From an uncultured Dorea sp. (GTDB lineage: Bacteria; Bacillota; Clostridia; Lachnospirales; Lachnospiraceae): a stretch of 45,354 nucleotides of DNA. Of the stretch, positions 33,690 through 41,230 are shown in pieces. The stretch covers positions 1 through 45,354 of the forward strand of contig CANDQP010000011.1 of the NCBI GenBank assembly GCA_947388185.1. The letters are read 5' to 3'. Position numbers and translations under genes: made by a program. The notes under the pieces were generated by a model. That model saw only the letters and a list, made by a program, of their open reading frames with translations. It was not told the DNA's origin and searched no databases. Each line of letters starts with the position of its first letter. Position 1 is the stretch's first letter.

Positions 33690-34247
33690 GTGTCACAGAT
33701 CACAGAATGGTGTCATGAAGTCATTAAATCACAGGCACGGGCAGGGGGCTTCTATATCGATGCGACGATGGGGAAAGGGAACGATACACTGATGCTCTGC
33801 CGTCTCGCGGGGAATGCGGGCAGAGTGTTGGCGTTCGATATCCAGGAAGAAGCGCTTCGGATCACGGAAGAGAGACTTAAGGAGGAGGGGATGAGCCACC
33901 TGGCAGAATTAATCCTGGACGGCCATGAACATATGGACAGATACGCCGGGGCAGAGTCGGCGGATGTGATCTGTTTCAATCTGGGGTATCTGCCGGGAGG
34001 AGATCATGAGATCGCAACGTCTGCTGCGACCAGTGCAGAAGCAATTAAGAAAGGACTTAAGATATTAAAATCTGGCGGAATGATGAGCCTGTGCATCTAC
34101 AGCGGCGGCGATACGGGATTTGAAGAGAAGGAGAAGATCCTGGAATTCCTTAGAAAGGTTCCGGCAAGGGAGTATACGGTGATCGTAAATGAATATTACA
34201 ATAGAGAGAATCATCCTCCCATGCCGGTGTTTGTGTTCAAACATTAG
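33690..34247 (+). CDS. mnmM: MnmM-like class I SAM methyltransferase (YtqB family)
   Basis: 185 aa when begun at the GTG at 33690, for which GGGAGG lies 7 nt upstream; GTG 33675 and TTG 33684 are in-frame alternatives. The SAM-binding segment FYIDATMGKGNDTLML and VLAFDIQEEAL, followed by NLGYLPGGD, match pfam06962, which includes MnmM, the tRNA mnm5s2U34 methyltransferase of Firmicutes lacking the MnmC activity. It follows polC after 56 nt and converges with the next gene, 1 nt apart, with no obvious terminator between. Confidence 0.8.
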   Translation: MSQITEWCHEVIKSQARAGGFYIDATMGKGNDTLMLCRLAGNAGRVLAFDIQEEALRITEERLKEEGMSHLAELILDGHEHMDRYAGAESADVICFNLGYLPGGDHEIATSAATSAEAIKKGLKILKSGGMMSLCIYSGGDTGFEEKEKILEFLRKVPAREYTVIVNEYYNRENHPPMPVFVFKH

Positions 34248-34248
34248 A

Positions 34249-34728
34249 CTACATATTCTGCTTACAGGAATACTCGTCCGTGTCAACACGGATGACCGTA
34301 ACGGCTTTCTCAAGATTGGGATTGGTCTCGAATTCTGAGAAGTCTCTTCCGGTCTGATGCTTCATGATGACAGCCAGCGCCCTTGACTTCTCGTCCGGTT
34401 CTGAGACGATCACGGCCTTGCCGCTTCCGATGATACTGGCATAGCGATAACTATATTGGCATGCCAGTGTCCCTTCTGTAAGCTCATGGCCGCAGTCCAA
34501 TTCGATGCCGACCGCGGGATTGGACCTGATCAGTTCAAGCTTACGTCCTTCCCCTGCCCCATGGAAATATAGGATAAGACGGCCATCCTCGAAGCGGAAT
34601 CCATAGTTCATCGGCACGATGTAGACTCCTCCGTTCCCGTCGGTCATCCCAAGCCTGCACACCTTGCAAGACATAAGGATCTCCTGAATCCTGTCCATAT
34701 CCTTAACTTCTCTGTCTGTTCTTCTCAT
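34249..34728 (-). CDS. pyridoxamine 5'-phosphate oxidase family, NimA-like FMN-binding protein
   Basis: 159 aa split-barrel flavoprotein. It begins MRRTDREV and has CRLGMTDGNGGVYIVPMNYGF, then LYFHGAGEGRKLELI and VGIELDCG, the pattern of NimA-type 5-nitroimidazole-reductase relatives. Many such proteins are not resistance genes, and the physiological substrate is unknown. It has its own promoter on the minus strand, AAGGAG before the ATG, and convergence with mnmM. Confidence 0.86.
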   Translation of the reverse strand: MRRTDREVKDMDRIQEILMSCKVCRLGMTDGNGGVYIVPMNYGFRFEDGRLILYFHGAGEGRKLELIRSNPAVGIELDCGHELTEGTLACQYSYRYASIIGSGKAVIVSEPDEKSRALAVIMKHQTGRDFSEFETNPNLEKAVTVIRVDTDEYSCKQNM

Positions 34729-34764
34729 CTTGGTTTCTCCTTAATTCTTAAAGTTTCTCCGTAT

Positions 34765-34793
34765 ATTCTACAGTAGATGGTTCTCCTTTTCAA
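34765..34793 (-). promoter_or_regulatory. promoter of the NimA-like gene
   Basis: On the minus strand TTGAAA, 17 nt, TAGAAT, about 40 nt ahead of the start codon. Confidence 0.6.
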
Positions 34794-34853
34794 TTTCAAT
34801 TTAGGAAAAATGTTGAATTCTGTAAATTAATGCTTTAATCCGTGAAAGCAATA

Positions 34854-34862
34854 TGTTATACT
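34854..34862 (+). promoter_or_regulatory. extended -10 promoter of the iorAB operon
   Basis: TGTTATACT with no strong -35 (TTTAAT at 17 nt). About 60 nt of leader precede iorA. Confidence 0.5.
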
Positions 34863-34925
34863 AAAAAAGTGTTTCAAAGAAACATGTTTTGGGCTTCTAA
34901 GAAATACGAAAGGAAGGACGATAGA

Positions 34926-36680
34926 ATGTCAGAAATGAAGAAAGTTATTATGCTTGGCAATGAAGCTATTGCCAGAGGCGCCTATGAGGCGGGAGTCAAG
35001 GTATCTGCCGCGTATCCGGGTACGCCAAGCACTGAGATCAGCGAGTATCTGGTACAGTATAAGGACGATCTGTACTGTGAGTGGTCCCCCAACGAGAAGG
35101 TAGCGGCCGAGGTGGCGATCGGAGCGTCTGTAGTCGGAGTGCGTGCCATGTGCTGTATGAAGCATGTTGGGTTCAATGTGGCGGCGGATCCGGCATACAC
35201 GGTATCTTATATGGGAGTGAACGGCGGTCTTGTCATTGTAGTGGCGGACGATCCGGGACTCTACAGTTCCCAGAATGAACAGGATACCAGGATGGTGGCG
35301 CGGGCGGCGCAGCTCCCGGTGCTGGAACCGGCAGACAGTTCAGAAGCGAAGGAGTTCATGAAGCAGGCATTTGAATTGAGCGAGCAGTTCGACCGTCCCT
35401 TCGTGTTCCGCACGACCACCAGGCTTGCACATTCCCAGGGAGTCGTGGAACTGAGGGAGCGTAAGGGAATAGAGGATAAGCCTTATGAGAAAGATATCCG
35501 CAAGACCGTCATGATGCCGGTCAATGCCAAGTTCCGGCATATTGAGATAGAGAAGCGTAACCTGGAGCTTGCCGAAGCAGCCAATACTCTTCCCATTAAC
35601 AAGGTGGAGATGAAGGATACGAAGATCGGTGTCATTACCAGCGGGATTCCTTACCAGTATGTGAAGGAAGCGCTTCCGGACGCCTCGGTGCTGAAGCTTG
35701 GAATGGTTAATCCGCTGCCAAGGAAGCTGATCGAAGATTTTGCCTCCAGGGTAGAAGAATTATATATTATAGAGGAATTAGACCCGGTGATCGAAGAGCA
35801 GGTGAAGTCCTGGGGGATCAGGGCTGTGGGAAAGGAGATCTTCACGGTGCAGGGAGAATACAGCGCCAACATGATCCGCAAGGCAGTTCTTGGAGAGGAG
35901 CCAAACTTTAAGACGCCTGCACAGGTTCCGGTAAGACCGCCTATCCTGTGTCCGGGATGCCCTCACAGGAGCGTCTACTATGTGGTGAAGAAGTTAGGGC
36001 TTCATGTGGCGGGAGATATCGGATGTTATACGCTGGGAGCCGTTGCACCGCTCGGCGTGGTCGACACGACGGTCTGTATGGGTTCCAGTATCTCCAGTCT
36101 TCACGGCATGGAGAAGGCCAAAGGGAAAGATTACATAAAGAACTGGGTGGCAGCCATCGGAGATTCCACCTTCCTGCATACGGGTATCAATTCCCTGATG
36201 AACATGGTATATAACAATGCCACCGGTACGGTTCTGATCCTGGACAATTCGACGACCGGAATGACCGGGCATCAGGACCATGCGGCGACCGGCAGAACCC
36301 TGCAGGGAGATCCGGCTTATGCCATTGATATTCAGGGGCTTTGCCGGGCAGTCGGCGTGAAGCATGTGACTGAGGTCAACGCATTCGACCTTGAGACGCT
36401 GGAGAAGACGATCAAGGAAGAGACGGCGAGAGACGAAGTGTCTGTGATCATCACGAAGACGCCTTGTGTATTGCTCAGCAAAGGAAAGAAACCGTTGTAC
36501 GTCGCACATGAAGACAAGTGCAGGAAATGCGGCATGTGTATGAAGCCGGGATGTCCCGCCATGACAAGAAGAGAGAACGGGACCATCCGTATTGACGACA
36601 CCATGTGTACCGGCTGCGGGCTCTGCAAGGACCTGTGCAGATTCGGGGCTATAGAATTAGTAAAGGCAGGTGACAGATAA
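34926..36680 (+). CDS. iorA: indolepyruvate ferredoxin oxidoreductase, alpha subunit
   Basis: 584 aa from the ATG at 34926 (AAGGAAGG upstream); the ORF-track start at 34842 is inside the promoter. It is a TPP-dependent enzyme that oxidatively decarboxylates aryl pyruvates to aryl-CoA with ferredoxin as acceptor. N-terminal AAYPGTPSTEI, the TPP/Mg region GDIGCYTLGAV near 365 and GDSTFLHTG. The C-terminus carries a double ferredoxin module: CRKCGMCMKPGCP and CTGCGLCKDLC. Oxygen-sensitive. The stop overlaps the iorB start (TAATG). Confidence 0.95.
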   Translation: MSEMKKVIMLGNEAIARGAYEAGVKVSAAYPGTPSTEISEYLVQYKDDLYCEWSPNEKVAAEVAIGASVVGVRAMCCMKHVGFNVAADPAYTVSYMGVNGGLVIVVADDPGLYSSQNEQDTRMVARAAQLPVLEPADSSEAKEFMKQAFELSEQFDRPFVFRTTTRLAHSQGVVELRERKGIEDKPYEKDIRKTVMMPVNAKFRHIEIEKRNLELAEAANTLPINKVEMKDTKIGVITSGIPYQYVKEALPDASVLKLGMVNPLPRKLIEDFASRVEELYIIEELDPVIEEQVKSWGIRAVGKEIFTVQGEYSANMIRKAVLGEEPNFKTPAQVPVRPPILCPGCPHRSVYYVVKKLGLHVAGDIGCYTLGAVAPLGVVDTTVCMGSSISSLHGMEKAKGKDYIKNWVAAIGDSTFLHTGINSLMNMVYNNATGTVLILDNSTTGMTGHQDHAATGRTLQGDPAYAIDIQGLCRAVGVKHVTEVNAFDLETLEKTIKEETARDEVSVIITKTPCVLLSKGKKPLYVAHEDKCRKCGMCMKPGCPAMTRRENGTIRIDDTMCTGCGLCKDLCRFGAIELVKAGDR

Positions 36681-37258
36681 TGGCGGCGAAGAATATTATG
36701 ATCGTCGGAGTCGGAGGGCAGGGTACGCTTCTGACCAGCAGGATATTGGGCGGGCTTGCCACCGCAGGCGGATACGATGTGAAGCTCTCGGAAGTACACG
36801 GGATGGCGCAGAGAGGCGGAAGCGTGGTGACATTCGTCCGCTATGGAGAGAAAGTGGCGGAGCCGATCGTGGAGGAAGGACAGGCAGACGTGTTGATCGC
36901 TTTTGAGAGGTTAGAAGCTCTCAGGTATGCACATTTCCTTAAAGAAGACGGAGCGCTGATCGTCAACGACTGGCGGATCGATCCGATACCGGTCGTGATC
37001 GGTGCGGCCGAGTATCCGGAAGGAATTATTGAGACCTTGAAAAAAGATCACAAGGTCTATACGGTAAATGCGACGGAAGAGTCGAAGAAGCTTGGCAATC
37101 CCAGAGTGTTCAATCTGATCGTCCTGGGAATTGCAGCACAGCATATGGATTTTACTGTAGAAGAGTGGTATGACGTGATCGAGCGCACCGTACCGCCCAA
37201 GACGATCGATATCAACAAGAAAGCCTTTGACGTGGGCTATCATCTTGTGTCTGAGTGA
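36680..37258 (+). CDS. iorB: indolepyruvate ferredoxin oxidoreductase, beta subunit
   Basis: 192 aa, the gamma-type (POR gamma) domain subunit of the 2-oxoacid oxidoreductase family. GVGGQGTLLTSRILG is at residues 10-24, followed by SEVHGMAQRGGSVVTFVRYG near 39-58. It pairs with IorA to form the active enzyme and is translationally coupled by a one-base overlap. In the next gene an acyl-CoA-forming ligase follows, which suits reversible use of aryl-CoA. Confidence 0.94.
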   Translation: MAAKNIMIVGVGGQGTLLTSRILGGLATAGGYDVKLSEVHGMAQRGGSVVTFVRYGEKVAEPIVEEGQADVLIAFERLEALRYAHFLKEDGALIVNDWRIDPIPVVIGAAEYPEGIIETLKKDHKVYTVNATEESKKLGNPRVFNLIVLGIAAQHMDFTVEEWYDVIERTVPPKTIDINKKAFDVGYHLVSE

Positions 37259-37279
37259 TTGGAAAAGGAGTATGAAAAT

Positions 37280-38611
37280 ATGGCGAAAATAGCATTAGAG
37301 AACTGGAATGAGACGATCAGAGATCCGAAGATCGAGTGTATGAGCAGAGACGAGATGAGCGCTCTTCAGGGGGAGCGTCTCGTGAAGCAGGTGAAGAATG
37401 TATACGAGCATGTGGAATTCTACCGTAAGAAAATGGATGGGCTGGGAGTAGAGCCGGGCGATATTAAAGGAATCGAAGATATCACCAAGCTTCCGTTCAC
37501 GACCAAGGAAGATCTGAGGGATAATTATCCCTTCGGACTTCTCGCGGTTCCAAAGGAGAAGATCGCCAGGGTACAGGGAACATCCGGGACGACCGGCAAG
37601 CTTACCCTTGCTTCATACACGCAGAATGACGTGGACGTGTGGGGAGAATGCGTGGCAAGGGGTCTTACTATGGCGGGACTGAATTCGTCAGACCGCATTC
37701 ATGTATGCTATGGTTACGGGCTGTTCACCGGAGGAATGGGGCTTGACCTTGGGGCACAGGCTCTTGGGGCGATGGCGATCCCCATGTCTTCCGGCAATAC
37801 CAAGCGTCAGTTGATGTGTATGGAGGATTTCGGTGCAACTGCATTCGCATGTACGCCGTCTTATGCGCTTTATCTTGCAGAAGCGGCGCAGGAAGCCGGA
37901 GTCGTAGACCGTCTTCAGATCAGGGCAAGCATCAACGGTGCAGAGCCGTGGACGGATGAGATGCGCAAGAAGATCGAGGATATCTTACATATCAACAGCT
38001 TCGATATCTATGGTCTGTGTGAGATTACGGGACCGGGCGTTGCCATGGATTGTATCCATCACAAGGGGCTCCACGTATATGAGGATTATTTCTATCCGGA
38101 GATCCTGAACCCGGCAGACCAGTCTGCATGCGGGGACGGCGAGACGGGAGAGCTTGTATTCACGACCCTGGCCAAAGAAGGTATGCCGCTTCTCCGTTAC
38201 AGAACGAAGGATCTTACCAGTATGGAGCATAGTATCTGTGAATGTGGGAGAACACTTCCAAGGATCCAGAAGTTCACCGGACGTACGGACGATATGAAGG
38301 TCATCCGCGGCGTCAATGTATTCCCGACACAGGTAGAGACCGCGCTTCTGTCCATGGGCGGCGGCGTAGCACCTCACTATATGCTGATCGTTGACAGGGA
38401 GAACAACCTGGATGTCCTGACTGTAATGGTAGAAGTAGACGAGAAATATTTCTCAGATGAGATCCGTAAGCTGGACAGTCTGAAGAATAAGGTCGGAGCG
38501 GTTCTGAAGCAGGCGCTGGGCGTATCTGTAAGAGTGAAGCTTGTCGAGCCCAAGACGATCCAGAGAAGCGAAGGCAAAGCAAAACGTGTCATTGATAACA
38601 GAGAGCTGTAA
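37280..38611 (+). CDS. paaK: phenylacetate--CoA ligase family protein
   Basis: 443 aa from the ATG at 37280, with AAGGAG 9 nt upstream; the ORF-track TTG at 37259 is less likely. It is an adenylate-forming enzyme: VQGTSGTTGKLTLASYT (P-loop-like A3 motif) near residue 100, YGLCEITGPGVAMD near 245, and LRYRTKDL followed by RTDDMKVIRGVNVFP, the hinge and C-terminal domain. It joins phenylacetate or indoleacetate with CoA, or runs in reverse to make ATP from aryl-CoA produced by IorAB; the latter is inferred from the operon. Confidence 0.92.
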   Translation: MAKIALENWNETIRDPKIECMSRDEMSALQGERLVKQVKNVYEHVEFYRKKMDGLGVEPGDIKGIEDITKLPFTTKEDLRDNYPFGLLAVPKEKIARVQGTSGTTGKLTLASYTQNDVDVWGECVARGLTMAGLNSSDRIHVCYGYGLFTGGMGLDLGAQALGAMAIPMSSGNTKRQLMCMEDFGATAFACTPSYALYLAEAAQEAGVVDRLQIRASINGAEPWTDEMRKKIEDILHINSFDIYGLCEITGPGVAMDCIHHKGLHVYEDYFYPEILNPADQSACGDGETGELVFTTLAKEGMPLLRYRTKDLTSMEHSICECGRTLPRIQKFTGRTDDMKVIRGVNVFPTQVETALLSMGGGVAPHYMLIVDRENNLDVLTVMVEVDEKYFSDEIRKLDSLKNKVGAVLKQALGVSVRVKLVEPKTIQRSEGKAKRVIDNREL

Positions 38612-38626
38612 GAGGAGGTAGATACC

Positions 38627-39070
38627 ATGGGTGTAAGCAATACAATTCAGCAATTGTCAGTTTTTTTGGAGAACAGAGAAGGACGTCTTGATGATGTATT
38701 AAAGGTTCTGGCAGAAAAGGATGTGAATATCGTGGCTCTGAGCCTTGCGGACACTTCCGACTATGGAATGCTGCGTATGATCGTTTCCGATCCTGCTAAG
38801 GGGCGTCAGGCGCTTAAGGAGGCAGGAATTACGGCGATGCTCACCGACGTGGTAGCGCTTCGGGTGCCGCATGCGACAGGATCGTTGAGCAAGGCCATGC
38901 ATCAGATCGTAGAAGGCAAGGTCAACGTAGAATATATGTATGCATTTGCCAATGGAAATGACGCTGCGGCAGTATTGAAGAGCGATGCTCCTGAGAGGGT
39001 GGTCGACATCCTGAAGGGCAGCGGCTTCGATGTATACAGCGCCGGCGAGGCATATCGCGCCAATCAGTAA
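38627..39070 (+). CDS. tandem ACT-domain protein
   Basis: 147 aa. Two ACT-like repeats: TIQQLSVFLENREGRLDDVLKVL with DVNIVALSLADTSDYGMLRMIV in the first half and GSLSKAMHQIVEGKVNVEYMYAFAN in the second. ACT proteins bind amino acids. Genes of this type often accompany phenylacetate-CoA ligases, so binding of an aromatic amino acid to tune the iorAB-ligase pathway is a reasonable inference. GAGGAGG precedes the ATG, and it ends the operon before a terminator. Confidence 0.88.
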   Translation: MGVSNTIQQLSVFLENREGRLDDVLKVLAEKDVNIVALSLADTSDYGMLRMIVSDPAKGRQALKEAGITAMLTDVVALRVPHATGSLSKAMHQIVEGKVNVEYMYAFANGNDAAAVLKSDAPERVVDILKGSGFDVYSAGEAYRANQ

Positions 39071-39087
39071 ATCTGAACAGATCTAAG

Positions 39088-39122
39088 GGGTACGGGAAAC
39101 TTCCTGTACCCTATTGCTTTTC
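39088..39122 (+). terminator. terminator of the iorAB-paaK-ACT operon
   Basis: GGGTACGGGAA pairs with TTCCTGTACCC, followed by a T-rich stretch. Its T-tract overlaps the -35 of the ferritin promoter. Confidence 0.75.
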
Positions 39123-39142
39123 ATTTATGCAGCGTGTATAAT
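39114..39142 (+). promoter_or_regulatory. ferritin operon promoter
   Basis: TTGCTT, 17 nt, TATAAT. No Fur box that I could recognise with confidence. Confidence 0.7.
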
Positions 39143-39177
39143 AGACGAGTATTATTTAACAAAGGAGGATATATAGC

Positions 39178-39690
39178 ATGCTAGATAAAAAAGTAGTAGA
39201 ATTACTGAATCAGCAGGTGAATAAAGAGTTCTATTCTGCATATCTGTATCTGGATTTTTCTAATTATTATTATGACCACGGATTAGATGGATTTGGCAAC
39301 TGGTATAAGATCCAGGCGCAGGAGGAGAGAGACCACGCCATGCTGTTCATCCAGTATTTGCAGAATAACGGAGAGAAGGTAGAGTTAGAGGCGATCGACA
39401 AGCCGGGAGTTTCTTTAGAGAGCGCGAAGGCTGTGCTTGCGGAAGGACTGAAGCACGAGCAGTATGTGACGAGCCTGATCCACACCATCTATGATGCGGC
39501 ATATTCTGTGAAGGATTTCCGTACCATGCAGTTCTTAGATTGGTTTGTGAAGGAACAGGGAGAGGAAGAGACGAATGCGGATAATCTGGTGAAGAAGTTC
39601 GAGCTGTTCGGCGACGATCCTAAGAGCCTCTATATGCTGGATAATGAGCTTGGGGCGCGTGTGTACTCCGCACCGTCGCTGGTACTTTAA
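39178..39690 (+). CDS. ftnA: non-heme ferritin
   Basis: 170 aa, four-helix ferritin that oxidises Fe2+ and stores iron in a 24-mer shell. Ferroxidase ligands are present: Glu 17 (NKEFYSAY), Glu 50 and His 53 (EERDHAML), and the glutamine/glutamate segment EQGEEE near 126-131. The residue numbering matches E. coli FtnA closely. AAAGGAGG precedes the ATG. It heads a three-gene operon with a Bfd-like ferredoxin, suggesting a storage and release pair. Confidence 0.95.
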   Translation: MLDKKVVELLNQQVNKEFYSAYLYLDFSNYYYDHGLDGFGNWYKIQAQEERDHAMLFIQYLQNNGEKVELEAIDKPGVSLESAKAVLAEGLKHEQYVTSLIHTIYDAAYSVKDFRTMQFLDWFVKEQGEEETNADNLVKKFELFGDDPKSLYMLDNELGARVYSAPSLVL

Positions 39691-39692
39691 TC

Positions 39693-39878
39693 ATGAACCG
39701 CAGGAAAGTGATCTGTTCATGCCGGAATGTGACGAAAGGCGATATCGCGGATGCGGTGAAAGACGGCGCCGATTCCTTCAAGCAGGTGAAGAAGCTGACA
39801 AAGGTCGGAAAAGGCTGCGGCAAGTGTAAGAAGAAGGCTAAGAAGCTGACGAAGAAATTATTAAAAGAAAGGGCATGA
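39693..39878 (+). CDS. Bfd-like [2Fe-2S] ferredoxin
   Basis: 61 aa. Cysteines 8, 10, 42 and 45 form C-x-C-x31-C-x2-C, the spacing of bacterioferritin-associated ferredoxin, with VICSCRNVTKGDI around the first pair. Bfd in other bacteria reduces the ferric core of bacterioferritin to release iron. Here the partner is a non-heme ferritin 2 nt upstream, so the same role is likely but inferred. The C-terminus after CGKC is strongly lysine-rich (KKKAKKLTKKLLKERA). The stop overlaps the next start. Confidence 0.85.
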   Translation: MNRRKVICSCRNVTKGDIADAVKDGADSFKQVKKLTKVGKGCGKCKKKAKKLTKKLLKERA

Positions 39879-40627
39879 TGGCTGTGGACAAGAGGAAACA
39901 GACGCTTGAGAAGCTGCGAAGTTCGGAGGCGGTTTATGTTCTGATGTCCGGCGGAACGAAGCTGCCCTATGTAGAATGTGACTCTGATACATATGACGAT
40001 CAGATTCTGGTATTCTGCAGAGAAGCGGACGCAAGGAACAGGATGGCGGCGCTTATAGCTGAGAAGAATCCTGTACAGACCGTTAAGGTTGAGAAGAAGA
40101 GCTTTCTGATATTTTACACAAGCCTGTATCCTATGGGGGTGAACTGTATCGTAGTGGACGACGGAACTTCGGAGAGGATTGCGGTGCAGTTGAATGAACT
40201 GATCTCAAGGAACAGCCCGGATCAGCTTCCCAAGGGTCAGGTATGGGTGGAGAACCCGGCTTTGAACCTTACCGCGATCTATTTCATGCAGGAACTTCAC
40301 AAGAACCGCGGACAAGGTATGACAGAAGAGATGAAGGAATTGTACGAAGAGATGATGGCTCATCTCGGACGCGGGCGGTTTATCTTCGCGGTCAGGAAAG
40401 ACAAGGGGATTCCGGCGCTTAAGGGGAAGGACGGAGAGCTGTACCAGCCGCTTTTTACGGATATCCAGGAATTCGGGAAATTCAACAGACAGAACCAGTT
40501 CCGTGCGATGGTAGTTGAAGCAGATAAGATCCTGAACCTGATACCGGCAGGAAGCGCCGGCATTGTGCTTAACCCCATGGGAGTCAACGTCCAGTTTAAG
40601 ATGGCGAAGACATCACAGAATCAATAG
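39875..40627 (+). CDS. SseB family protein
   Basis: 250 aa (249 aa if the second ATG at 39878 is used), cytoplasmic. It contains an SseB-type N-terminal domain: AVYVLMSGG, LVFCREADARNRMAAL and a second such region (RGRFIFAVRKDKGIPALK, LFTDIQEFGKFNRQNQFRAMVV, GIVLNPMGVNVQF). The domain is of unknown function. It overlaps the Bfd-like gene by 4 nt, so it is part of the ferritin operon; no direct link to iron is known. Confidence 0.85.
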   Translation: MMAVDKRKQTLEKLRSSEAVYVLMSGGTKLPYVECDSDTYDDQILVFCREADARNRMAALIAEKNPVQTVKVEKKSFLIFYTSLYPMGVNCIVVDDGTSERIAVQLNELISRNSPDQLPKGQVWVENPALNLTAIYFMQELHKNRGQGMTEEMKELYEEMMAHLGRGRFIFAVRKDKGIPALKGKDGELYQPLFTDIQEFGKFNRQNQFRAMVVEADKILNLIPAGSAGIVLNPMGVNVQFKMAKTSQNQ

Positions 40628-40650
40628 AATGAATAGAACTCCGGAAAGTG

Positions 40651-40684
40651 AAAAAGACCAGATAACTGAGTTACCTGGTCTTTT
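40651..40684 (+). terminator. terminator of the ferritin operon
   Basis: AAAAGACCAG pairs with CTGGTCTTTT, with an inner TAACT/AGTTA extension. The flanking A and T runs allow bidirectional use with the cold-shock gene. Confidence 0.9.
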
Positions 40685-40786
40685 CCATAACCTCAATTAC
40701 ATGTAGTGCTTTTAGATATCTAAATCATGTAGCTATTTAATATATAAAAGGTACATTTAATTTACGATTAAAAGAATTGCATTAAA

Positions 40787-40984
40787 TTAAATCTTTGTTA
40801 CATTCACGGCTTGAGGTCCCTTGGATCCCTCAGTTACATCGTACTCAACATCCTGACCCTCATCCAAAGACTTGAAGCCTTCCATGTTCAACCCGGAGTA
40901 GTGTACGAATACATCATTGCCGGTTTCATCAGAAATGAAACCATAACCCTTTTGGTTGTTGAACCATTTCACTGTACCTTTCAT
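40787..40984 (-). CDS. cspA: cold-shock domain protein
   Basis: 65 aa, standard CspA size. Five-strand OB fold that binds single-stranded RNA and DNA; RNP1 KGYGFI and RNP2 VFVHYSGL are present. It acts as an RNA chaperone at low temperature and in growth. GGAGG precedes the start, and the mRNA would carry a leader of roughly 75-80 nt, AT-rich, as is usual for csp genes under post-transcriptional control. Confidence 0.96.
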   Translation of the reverse strand: MKGTVKWFNNQKGYGFISDETGNDVFVHYSGLNMEGFKSLDEGQDVEYDVTEGSKGPQAVNVTKI

Positions 40985-41069
40985 GACAATACCTCCATAA
41001 TAAAATTAATTAGAAACACTGCATCCATAAAACAAATCTATAGATAACTGTTTTATAGACTAGCATATA

Positions 41070-41097
41070 ATTATAAAAGCGTCAATAGATTTAGCAA
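41070..41097 (-). promoter_or_regulatory. cspA promoter region
   Basis: On the minus strand TTGCTA, 16 nt, TATAAT. An overlapping alternative is TTGACG (41080-41085) with TGCTAGTCT, 17 nt spacing. Either yields a long leader. Confidence 0.55.
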
Positions 41098-41150
41098 TCT
41101 TTTTACTATTTTTTTGGGAAAAAACGGTTTTTTAAGGGATATCATTTCAC

Positions 41151-41179
41151 TTGACGAAACAGATGTAAGAGTGTAAAGT
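41151..41179 (+). promoter_or_regulatory. ptsI promoter
   Basis: TTGACG, 17 nt, TAAAGT, about 50 nt upstream of the start. Confidence 0.6.
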
Positions 41180-41230
41180 ATACATAGACAGATGAAGATA
41201 AAATCATTGGGATAACAGAGGAATAAGAGT

